From: WQUF01 sp031549885
GTDB taxonomy: Bacteria; Bacillota; Clostridia; Clostridiales; Clostridiaceae
Reading direction: 5' to 3'
NCBI GenBank assembly: GCA_031549885.1
Contig: JAVBPD010000150.1
Span: forward strand, 1-12,235
Length of the DNA stretch: 12,235 nucleotides
Under the pieces are notes generated by a model. The model saw only the letters and a program-made list of their open reading frames with translations. It had not been told where the DNA came from and made no database searches. A program made the translations under genes and the position numbers. Positions 6,064-12,235 of this stretch are shown one piece after another. Numbering within the stretch: position 1 is the first letter of the stretch; each line of letters starts with the position of its first letter.

Positions 6064-7500
6064 ATGGCTAATGAAAAAAATTTAGTGTCAGAAATTACAA
6101 ATATGGATGAAGACTTTGCACAATGGTATACAGATATTGTTAAAAAAGCAGAATTAGCAGAATATTCAATAGTAAAGGGTTTTGTCATATTAAGGCCCTA
6201 TGGGTATGCTATATGGGAACTTATGCAGCAAGATTTAGATAGAAGATTTAAAGAATGTGGGCATGAAAATGTTTATTTCCCATTGCTCATAACTGAAAGC
6301 TTACTTCAAAAAGAAAAAGATCATGTTGAGGGCTTTGCCCCGGAAGTTGCTTGGGTAACTCACGGTGGAAGTGAAGAGCTTACAGAGAGAATGTGTATAA
6401 GACCTACATCAGAGACATTATTTTGCCATCACTGGTCTCAAATAGTTCAATCCTATAATGATCTGCCGAAACTTTATAACCAGTGGTGCTCAGTAGTTAG
6501 ATGGGAAAAAACTACACGTCCATTCCTTCGCACAAGGGAATTCTTATGGCAAGAAGGACATACAATTCATGCCACAGCAAAAGAAGCCATTGAAGAAACT
6601 GAAAGAATGTTAAATGTATATGCAGATCACTGCGTTGAAATGCTTTCAATACCAGTAATTAAGGGAAAGAAAACTGAAAAAGAAAAATTTGCAGGAGCAG
6701 ATTCAACTTATTCTATAGAAAGCTTAATGCATGATGGAAAAGCCCTTCAAGCAGGTACTTCTCATTATTTTGGAGATAATTTTGCTCGTGCATTTGATAT
6801 AACATTTACAGATAAAGATGGCATGCAAAAATATGTTCATGAAACTTCTTGGGGATTTTCTACAAGGATGGTTGGAGCAATAATCATGACTCATGGTGAT
6901 AACAATGGCCTTGTGCTTCCTCCAAATGTAGCCCCTATTCAAGTTATCATAATTCCAATTGCTCAGCATAATGAAGGTGTGTTAGAAAAAGCAGAAGAAT
7001 TGAGAAAAAGGCTCTTAAAGGTGACACGAGTAAAAATGGATTCTACAGATAAAAGTGCTGGATGGAAATTTAGCCAATACGAAATGAAAGGTGTTCCTCT
7101 TAGACTTGAAATTGGACCAAAGGATATAGCTAAAAACCAAGCTGTACTAGTTAGAAGAGATACTAGAGAAAAGATCGTAGTTTCTTTAGATGAGCTTGAA
7201 ACAAAAATTCCAGAATTATTAGGTTTAATTCAAAAGAACCTTTATGAAAAAGCAAAGGCTTTAAGAGACGAAAAAACTTATGTTGCTAAAACTACTGAAG
7301 AATTTAAAGAAATTGCTGACACTAAAAATGGCTTTATAAAAGCAATGTGGTGTGGCGACAGAGCTTGTGAGGATAAAATAAAAGATGAATATGGAATATC
7401 CTCAAGAAATATTCCATTTGATGAAGAAAAGATCTCCGATACTTGTATTTGCTGTGGAAAAGAAGCAAAGCATTTATTATACTGGGGAAGAGCTTATTAA
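6064..7500 (+). CDS. proS: Prolyl-tRNA synthetase, archaeal/eukaryotic type without editing insertion
   Basis: This 478-residue class II enzyme charges tRNA-Pro with proline in the cytosol. Visible motifs are RPTSET (113-118), motif 2 with FLRTREFLWQEGHT (154-167), the proline/ATP region GTSHYFGDNFARAFDITF (231-248), and motif 3 GFSTRMVGAIIMTHGD (264-279). The anticodon-binding domain covers about 290-400. The C-terminal zinc-type domain has Cys430, Cys435, Cys461 and Cys463/464 and ends in Tyr, which marks the archaeal/eukaryotic-type branch. There is no editing insertion between motifs 2 and 3, so mischarged Ala-tRNA-Pro cannot be cleared by this protein itself. The ATG at 6064 is chosen because AAAGGAG (6049-6055) precedes it at good spacing. 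An in-frame TTG at 6004 would lie inside the terminator hairpin. It is controlled by the T-box directly upstream. Confidence 0.96.
   Translation: MANEKNLVSEITNMDEDFAQWYTDIVKKAELAEYSIVKGFVILRPYGYAIWELMQQDLDRRFKECGHENVYFPLLITESLLQKEKDHVEGFAPEVAWVTHGGSEELTERMCIRPTSETLFCHHWSQIVQSYNDLPKLYNQWCSVVRWEKTTRPFLRTREFLWQEGHTIHATAKEAIEETERMLNVYADHCVEMLSIPVIKGKKTEKEKFAGADSTYSIESLMHDGKALQAGTSHYFGDNFARAFDITFTDKDGMQKYVHETSWGFSTRMVGAIIMTHGDNNGLVLPPNVAPIQVIIIPIAQHNEGVLEKAEELRKRLLKVTRVKMDSTDKSAGWKFSQYEMKGVPLRLEIGPKDIAKNQAVLVRRDTREKIVVSLDELETKIPELLGLIQKNLYEKAKALRDEKTYVAKTTEEFKEIADTKNGFIKAMWCGDRACEDKIKDEYGISSRNIPFDEEKISDTCICCGKEAKHLLYWGRAY
7455..7483 (+). promoter_or_regulatory. Candidate internal promoter for the second T-box transcript
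   Basis: TGGAAA (7455-7460, four of six) and TATACT (7478-7483, five of six) are 17 bases apart inside the last codons of the first proS. The predicted start near 7490 lies before the stop codon and about 24 bases ahead of Stem I. If it is inactive, the second synthetase depends on read-through from the first T-box transcript. Confidence 0.4.
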
Positions 7501-7719
7501 TAAAAACTATGATGAAGGATTAGTAGGAATTTTTTTCATTTTAAAAGAGAGGGAGCATTTGGTGAAAGCTTCTATTTGAAATATTTCGAACCCACCTTCT
7601 AGTTCTGTAGAAAATACAGCGGGAAGACCCGATAAAGTCTAAAAGTGAGAGATTTTACATCTCTAATTAGGGTGGTACCGTCGTCCATTGACCCCTTCGT
7701 GGGTTAATGGACTTTTTTT
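7501..7719 (+). promoter_or_regulatory. T-box riboswitch (proline) controlling the second proS
   Basis: The second tRNA-Pro-sensing leader begins directly after the stop codon of the first proS. Stem I base is GAAGG (7514-7518) with CCTTC (7595-7599), AGTA is at 7522-7525 and GAA at 7588-7590, and the specifier CCC (7591-7593) is followed by A. GGTGAAAG marks the distal loop region (7561-7568), CTGTA / TACAG forms a middle hairpin, and the T-box AGGGTGGTACCG lies at 7669-7680 with the same TGGT bulge. The Stem I base changes from A-U to G-C relative to the first leader, with pairing preserved, which supports the fold. Confidence 0.93.
7683..7719 (+). terminator. Regulated terminator of the second T-box
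   Basis: Twelve-base stem GTCCATTGACCC / GGGTTAATGGAC (7683-7694 with 7701-7712, one G-U pair) followed by seven T. Confidence 0.9.
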
Positions 7720-7742
7720 ATTTATTTTTAGGAGATGATTAT

Positions 7743-9437
7743 ATGAAATTATTAAATTCTATTTTATGTACAAAACGGGAAGATCCTGCAGAAGCTGATG
7801 TTATAAGCCATAAGCTCATGCTTAAAGCAGGTTTAATTTATAAAGTAGCATCTGGAGTATATAGCTATATGCCTCTTGGATTAAAGGTTTTAAAAAATAT
7901 AGAAAATATCATAAGAGAAGAGATGAATAAACAAGGATCAGAAGAATTTTTAGCTTCTACTTTAATTCCATCTGAATTGTGGAAAATGTCTGGAAGGTGG
8001 CAAGCTTATGGTCCAAATTTATTTAGACTATCTGATAGAAATAATAGAGAGTTCTGCTTAGGACCAACTCATGAAGAAATTTTCACTGATATAGCGAAAA
8101 GTCAAATTAAATCTTATAGGCAATTGCCAGTAAGCCTTTATCAAATACAGACAAAATTTAGAGATGAAATAAGGCCAAGATTTGGAGTAATGAGATCTAG
8201 AGAATTTTTGATGAAAGATGCTTATAGTTTTGATAAAGATGAAGAAGGATTAAATATATCTTATAATAAAATGTATGAAGCATATAACAATATCTTTACA
8301 CGATGTAAACTAATAGTAAAATGCGTTGAAGCAGATTCAGGTTCAATAGGTGGTTCAGGCTCTGCAGAATTTATAGTAAAATCCGATATTGGAGAGGACA
8401 AAATAGCATTTTGCTCAAAATGTGATTACGCTTCAAATGTTGAAAAAGCTCAGTGCTTTATAGAATTAAGTGAACATGAAGATTTCAAACCTCTTAAAGA
8501 AATCCATACTCCAGATGTAAAAACCATCAACGAGCTTGTTAATTTCTTCAATACCACATCCAAAAATTTTGCTAAAACAATTATTTATAAAGCAGATGAT
8601 AAAACCTGTGCTGTAATGGTTAGAGGCGATAGAGATGTAAATGAAATAAAAGTCATCAATGCTTTAAGCAATGTTATAGAATTTAACCTTGCAGACCCTG
8701 AAACTGTGTACAATACAACATCTGCAGATGTGGGGTTTGCTGGACCAATTGGTTTAAAATGTGATTTTCTATTTGTAGATAATGAGATTTTAAATATGAC
8801 AAACTTTATAATAGGAGCAAACCATACTGAATATCACTTTGAAAATGCAAACTATGAAAGAGATTTTACAGGCACTTTGGGAGATTTTAGAAATATTGTA
8901 GATGGAGACAAATGTCCAAAGTGTGGTGCTGCCCTTAATATTGCTCCAGGAATAGAAGTTGGTCACATATTTAAATTAGGTACCAAGTATTCTAAGCCAA
9001 TGGAAGCTAATTTCATAGATGAAAATGGAAATTCTAAACCTTTTGTTATGGGCTGTTATGGAATTGGAGTAAATAGGACTATGGCAGCTATACTAGAACA
9101 AAATAATGATGATAAAGGAATAATATGGCCAATGGAAGTTGCGCCATATAAAGTTATCATAATACCAATTTCAATAAATGATGCTTCTCAAATGGAAATA
9201 GCAAATAAATTATATGATGATTTGAATAAATTAAATATAGATACCATTTTAGATGATAGGGAAGAAAGATGTGGAGTTAAATTTATGGATGCCGATTTAT
9301 TGGGCATACCAATTAAAATAATAGTAGGAAAAAGCATCAAAAATGGAAATATAGAATTAAAGGAAAGAAGCAAAGATATTGCAGAAATTATACCTCTAGA
9401 CTCTGTTATAGATAGAATTGCAAAAAATTTATTATAA
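7743..9437 (+). CDS. proS: Prolyl-tRNA synthetase, bacterial type with editing (INS) domain
   Basis: This 564-residue class II enzyme is the normal length for bacterial ProRS. It shows KREDPAEADVISHKLMLKAG (11-30), GPTHEE (107-112), motif 2 FRDEIRPRFGVMRSREFLMKDAYSF (139-163), and motif 3 GCYGIGVNRTMAAILEQ (437-453), then an anticodon-binding domain from about 466. Between motifs 2 and 3 lies the INS editing domain (about 220-400), which removes alanine from Ala-tRNA-Pro. It includes FAKTIIYKADDK (276-287, with the family's conserved Lys at 278), VRGDRDVNEIK (293-303), GFAGPIGLK (331-339) and GANHTEYHFENANYERD (358-374). Two CxxC pairs, 224/227 and 391/394, flank it. AGGAGATGA lies just before the ATG at 7743; an in-frame upstream start at 7707 would lie in the terminator. 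It is co-directional with the first proS and has its own T-box. Confidence 0.97.
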   Translation: MKLLNSILCTKREDPAEADVISHKLMLKAGLIYKVASGVYSYMPLGLKVLKNIENIIREEMNKQGSEEFLASTLIPSELWKMSGRWQAYGPNLFRLSDRNNREFCLGPTHEEIFTDIAKSQIKSYRQLPVSLYQIQTKFRDEIRPRFGVMRSREFLMKDAYSFDKDEEGLNISYNKMYEAYNNIFTRCKLIVKCVEADSGSIGGSGSAEFIVKSDIGEDKIAFCSKCDYASNVEKAQCFIELSEHEDFKPLKEIHTPDVKTINELVNFFNTTSKNFAKTIIYKADDKTCAVMVRGDRDVNEIKVINALSNVIEFNLADPETVYNTTSADVGFAGPIGLKCDFLFVDNEILNMTNFIIGANHTEYHFENANYERDFTGTLGDFRNIVDGDKCPKCGAALNIAPGIEVGHIFKLGTKYSKPMEANFIDENGNSKPFVMGCYGIGVNRTMAAILEQNNDDKGIIWPMEVAPYKVIIIPISINDASQMEIANKLYDDLNKLNIDTILDDREERCGVKFMDADLLGIPIKIIVGKSIKNGNIELKERSKDIAEIIPLDSVIDRIAKNLL

Positions 9438-9475
9438 TTAAAATTTTATAGTATTCATTATAATTAAAATTTTCT

Positions 9476-9497
9476 AGGGAGCCCCGGCTCCTTTTTT
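9476..9497 (+). terminator. GC-rich rho-independent terminator after the second proS
   Basis: Seven-base stem AGGGAGC / GCTCCTT with loop CCCG, followed by a T tract (9492-9497), about 40 bases after the stop codon. It closes the prolyl-tRNA synthetase block. The flanks carry a direct repeat TATAATTAAAATTTT (about 9433-9447 and 9460-9474). Confidence 0.85.
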
Positions 9498-9673
9498 ATA
9501 TTATTCTTTTTAATATTTTCGTAAAACATATGCAACTCCTCACTTAATTATTAAACAAAAAATAATTTCATTTTTCTTATAATACAATATTCGTTAAATA
9601 TGTATAAAATAACGCAAAATAATCTATATTATCTATATCGCATTTAAATAAAATAAAAAGGATTGAGAGAAAG
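9498..9673 (+). promoter_or_regulatory. Leader and promoter region of the surface protein gene
   Basis: Very AT-rich DNA with several possible -10 elements, the best being TATAAT at 9578-9583. None has a convincing -35 element, so no single promoter is assigned. An 8-base direct repeat ATCTATAT occurs at 9622-9629 and 9631-9638 and could be a regulator site. An AAAAGGA ribosome site lies about 12 bases before the ATG at 9674. Confidence 0.35.
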
Positions 9674-12235
9674 ATGAAGTTAAAACAAATTTTTTATCCT
9701 ACAATAAAATCAATTTTAGTATTCATAGTAGCACTTTGCATTGTATTTAATAATATTGTTGTTACAAATGCATTTATTGAAGAAACATACGATCTAAGTT
9801 ATGATGGGTCATATAAATCATCTACTATTTCTAAGCCAATAAGTACATCAGAAAATCAAATATCGTATACTTATGAATTAGATAACTCTTCAAATGTCAT
9901 AACAGGTAATAACTTTTTTATTATGGAATTTCCAATTGATATCATAAACCATATAACAGAGGTTGTATTACATAGTTCTGATATAGAAGAAACTTACAAT
10001 GTAGTTATTAATAAAGAAACAGGCATGGGAATTATTGACACATCTTTAATATTTAAAAATGATTTAATAGAACCTCTTAAAAGTGTAACTATAGACATTA
10101 TATTTAATAAACCCATAAGTGACATTCCAGAATTTTCAATTGCTAATTCTATAACTGATGATAATGGAGAAATAATGTTGCAAACTATAGAAACAGCTTT
10201 AATTAACAATGATGCTACAAATGTTTATATGATGCTTGAAGGAGAAGATTCAACTGATTCAACTAATTCAACTAATTCGACTGATTCAACTAATTCGACT
10301 GATTCAACTGATAATTTATATTCAGTAACAGAAGAATATCTTGATATTAATGGAGATAGTGTCTCTCCTACATTAACAAGTTGGCATCAATCTGGAGATA
10401 TTTATGAAATAATATCACTTTTAATAACAAATTACGAATTACATGATATTAAAGTAAATGACATGTCAATAGGGATAGATACAGAATATGAAATCATCGA
10501 TAGCGTTACTATTACATCTGATTTAAATATTAAATATATATATACTCTAACCGAAAATAATGATTCAACCTTTGAAACAAACACAGACAATACATCAAAT
10601 AACTCAACTAATGCAACTGAATCTGATACCTCAAGCGATATAACTAATACAACTGAATCCAATACCTCAAGTAATACAACTAATGCGACTGAACCTGATA
10701 CTTCAAGTGATATAACTAATACAACCGAATCCAATACCTCAAGCGATATAACTAATACAACCAAATCCGATACCTCAACTGATATAACTAATGCGACTGA
10801 ACCTGATACCTCAAGCGATATAACTAATACAACCGAATCCAATACCTCAAGCGATATAACTAATACAACTGAATCCAATACCTCAAGTAATACAACTAAT
10901 GCGACTGAACCTGATACTTCAAGTGATATAACTAATGCAACTGAATCCGATACCTCAAGCGATATAACTAATACAACCAAATCCAATACCTCAAGCGATA
11001 TAACTAATGCAACTGAATCTAATACCTCAAGCGATATAACTAATACAACTGAATCTAATACCTCAAGCGATATAACTAATGTAACTGAATCTGATACCTC
11101 AAGTGATATAACTAATACAACAAAATCCAATACCTCAAGTGATACAACTAATGCAACTGACCCTGATACCTCAAGTAATACAACTAACGCAACTAAACCT
11201 GATACCTCAAGTAACACAACTAATACAACAAAATCCAATATAACTAATACAACAGACGCAAATAATACTGAAGATACATCTCAAAATATAACTAACCCTG
11301 ACAATACATCAAGCGACTCAACCAACGCAACTGAACCTGATACCTCAAGTAACACAACTAATACAACAAAATCCAATATAACTAACACAACAGACACAAA
11401 TAATACTGAAGATACATCTCAAAATATAACTAACCCTAACAACACAACAAGTGACTCAACCAACGCAACTGAATCTGATACTTCAAGTGATACAACTGAT
11501 ACAACTGAATCAAATACTACTACTGGTAATACTTCAAGTAACACAACTAATACAACAAAATCCAATACAACTAACACAACAGACGCAAATAATACTGAAG
11601 ATACATCTCAAAATATAACTAATCCTGACAATACATCAAGTGACATAACCAACGCAACTGAATCTGATACTTCAAGTGATACAACTGATACAACTGAACC
11701 AAATACTACTACTGGTAATACTTCAAGTAACTCAACTAATACAACAAAATCCAATATAACTAACACAACAGACGCAAATAATACTGAAGATACATCTCAA
11801 AATATAACTAATCCTGACAATACATCAAGTGACATAACCAATGCAACTGAACCTAATACATCAAGTGATACAACTGATACAACTGAACCAAACACTACTA
11901 CTGGTAATACCTCAAGTAGCACCACTAATACAACAAAATCCAATACAACTAACACAACAGACGCAAACGATACTGAAGATACATCGCAAAATATAACTAA
12001 CCCTAACAACACATCAAGTGACACAACCAACGCAACTGAACCTAATACATCAAGTGATACAACTGATACAACTGAACCAAACACTACTACTGGTAATACT
12101 TCAAGTAACACAACTAATACAACAAAATCCAATACAACTAACACAACGGACGCAAATAATACTGAAGATACATCTCAAAATATAACTAATCCTAACAATA
12201 CTTCAAGTAACACCACTACAGCAGAGCCAAATACT
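9674..12235 (+). CDS. Secreted repeat-rich surface protein with MucBP-like module (3' truncated by window edge)
   Basis: The frame is open for 854 codons from the ATG at 9674 to the last base, with no stop. Residues 1-33 form a signal peptide (basic MKLKQ start, hydrophobic core 13-30, likely cleavage after TNA). Residues about 34-190 are beta-rich and unassigned, possibly an adhesin domain. Residues 192-212 are seven (D/N)-S-T tripeptides. Residues 217-292 resemble a MucBP module: VTEEYLDINGDSVSP at the start, ITNYEL in the middle and IKYIYTL at the end. From about 304 onward the protein is a Thr/Ser/Asn/Asp stalk of nested repeats with almost no hydrophobic residues and no cysteine, as in bacterial cell-wall adhesins. 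A C-terminal anchor would be expected beyond the window. The role is probably attachment to a surface or host glycan. N-x-S/T tripeptides recur through the stalk, and glycosylation is conceivable. The MucBP assignment is by pattern only. The signal-peptide cysteine (VALC) does not make a proper lipobox. Confidence 0.85.
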   Translation, partial: MKLKQIFYPTIKSILVFIVALCIVFNNIVVTNAFIEETYDLSYDGSYKSSTISKPISTSENQISYTYELDNSSNVITGNNFFIMEFPIDIINHITEVVLHSSDIEETYNVVINKETGMGIIDTSLIFKNDLIEPLKSVTIDIIFNKPISDIPEFSIANSITDDNGEIMLQTIETALINNDATNVYMMLEGEDSTDSTNSTNSTDSTNSTDSTDNLYSVTEEYLDINGDSVSPTLTSWHQSGDIYEIISLLITNYELHDIKVNDMSIGIDTEYEIIDSVTITSDLNIKYIYTLTENNDSTFETNTDNTSNNSTNATESDTSSDITNTTESNTSSNTTNATEPDTSSDITNTTESNTSSDITNTTKSDTSTDITNATEPDTSSDITNTTESNTSSDITNTTESNTSSNTTNATEPDTSSDITNATESDTSSDITNTTKSNTSSDITNATESNTSSDITNTTESNTSSDITNVTESDTSSDITNTTKSNTSSDTTNATDPDTSSNTTNATKPDTSSNTTNTTKSNITNTTDANNTEDTSQNITNPDNTSSDSTNATEPDTSSNTTNTTKSNITNTTDTNNTEDTSQNITNPNNTTSDSTNATESDTSSDTTDTTESNTTTGNTSSNTTNTTKSNTTNTTDANNTEDTSQNITNPDNTSSDITNATESDTSSDTTDTTEPNTTTGNTSSNSTNTTKSNITNTTDANNTEDTSQNITNPDNTSSDITNATEPNTSSDTTDTTEPNTTTGNTSSSTTNTTKSNTTNTTDANDTEDTSQNITNPNNTSSDTTNATEPNTSSDTTDTTEPNTTTGNTSSNTTNTTKSNTTNTTDANNTEDTSQNITNPNNTSSNTTTAEPNT
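10247..10309 (+). repeat. Short 9-bp repeat encoding (Asp/Asn)-Ser-Thr, seven copies
   Basis: Seven units of GAT/AAT-TCA/TCG-ACT encode D/N-S-T tripeptides between the N-terminal domain and the MucBP-like module. Only GAT/AAT and TCA/TCG alternate, suggesting recent slippage expansion. It works as a flexible linker. Confidence 0.85.
10616..11227 (+). repeat. 36-bp tandem repeat, 17 units, in the stalk
   Basis: Seventeen uninterrupted in-frame 12-codon units with consensus T-(E/K)-(S/P)-(D/N)-T-S-(S)-(D/N)-(I/T)-T-N-(T/A). Variation falls mainly at positions 2, 3, 4, 8, 9 and 12. An incomplete 11-codon unit precedes it at 10583-10615. Several non-adjacent units are nearly identical (for example 10652-10723 and 10868-10939), which points to block duplication of several units as well as single-unit slippage. 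Confidence 0.9.
11192..11467 (+). repeat. 138-bp tandem repeat, two units
   Basis: Each unit (11192-11329 and 11330-11467) is a 36-bp unit followed by a 102-bp segment encoding 34 residues, starting T-K-S-N-I-T-N-T and containing T-E-D-T-S-Q-N-I-T-N-P. The 102-bp segment itself looks like three shortened 36-bp units. The first unit overlaps the last unit of the 36-bp array. Confidence 0.85.
11468..12223 (+). repeat. 189-bp higher-order tandem repeat, four units
   Basis: Units start at 11468, 11657, 11846 and 12035, each 63 codons: a 36-bp part (T-E-S/P-D/N-T-S-S-D-T-T-D-T), a 51-bp part (T-E-P-N-T-T-T-G-N-T-S-S-N-T-T-N-T) and the 102-bp part. The 51-bp part with T-T-T-G is absent from the 138-bp units, so the longer unit arose by adding it. 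The last copy diverges at its end (12209-12235), possibly the end of the array. Confidence 0.9.

Noticed and set aside
7385..7579. Small forward frame overlapping the end of the first proS
   Set aside because: It lies out of frame inside proS and runs into the T-box leader, so it is a chance frame.
9728..9742. Lipobox in the surface protein (VALC, residues 19-22)
   Set aside because: The residue before Cys is Leu instead of Gly, Ala or Ser, and a normal signal peptidase site (TNA) follows at residue 33.
9994..10209. Leftward open frame of 71 codons
   Set aside because: Antisense to the N-terminal domain of the surface protein, with no ribosome site or recognisable domain.
10432..11238. Leftward open frame of 268 codons rich in S-L-E-V and V-L-V-I
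   Set aside because: It lies opposite the surface protein repeats and mirrors their period. It exists because the repeat codons give no stop in that antisense frame, and it has no ribosome site. The forward frame has a signal peptide and domain structure.
11797..12144. Leftward open frame of 115 codons
   Set aside because: Also an antisense by-product of the 189-bp repeats, with no ribosome site and no independent features.
10616..12223. CRISPR array
   Set aside because: The repeats are contiguous with no unique spacers, and they keep one continuous protein frame.

Overview
The window looks like chromosomal DNA from a low-GC member of the Firmicutes, most likely a Clostridium-type anaerobe. 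The reasons are the very AT-rich intergenic DNA, AAGGAGG-type ribosome binding sites, T-box leaders in front of aminoacyl-tRNA synthetase genes, and the types of protein present. I cannot name a species.

Left part (1-4380). A 29-residue C-terminal tail of a forward gene enters from the left edge. Three leftward genes follow: a six-helix membrane protein fused to a PstS-like substrate-binding domain (413-1858), a PRK06851-type P-loop ATPase (1972-3030), and a cation diffusion facilitator (CDF) with residues typical of Mn2+ exporters (3084-4268). The first two each have a strong terminator or their own promoter. The CDF gene has no ATG at its natural 5' end: it either starts at an ATT codon or carries a one-base shift in a T6 tract.

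Middle part (4370-9497). A forward M18 metallo-aminopeptidase gene has its own extended -10 promoter. It is followed by a translation block: T-box leader, archaeal/eukaryotic-type prolyl-tRNA synthetase (478 aa), second T-box leader, bacterial-type prolyl-tRNA synthetase with an editing domain (564 aa), and a GC-rich terminator. Both T-boxes show proline specifiers, and the bases of their Stem I covary. Each enzyme is therefore probably induced separately when uncharged tRNA-Pro builds up.

Right part (9498-12235). One long forward frame with no stop runs from 9674 off the right edge (at least 854 codons). It encodes a secreted surface protein with a signal peptide, a beta-rich N-terminal part, a short D/N-S-T linker, a MucBP-like module and a very long Thr/Ser/Asn/Asp stalk. 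The stalk DNA is a nested tandem repeat: 17 units of 36 bp, then two of 138 bp, then four of 189 bp, each longer unit containing the shorter ones. Leftward open frames across this region are by-products of the repeat composition.

No CRISPR array, insertion sequence, rRNA or tRNA gene was seen. The points most worth checking are the nested repeat surface protein, the CDF start, the tandem proline T-box arrangement and the membrane/PstS fusion.
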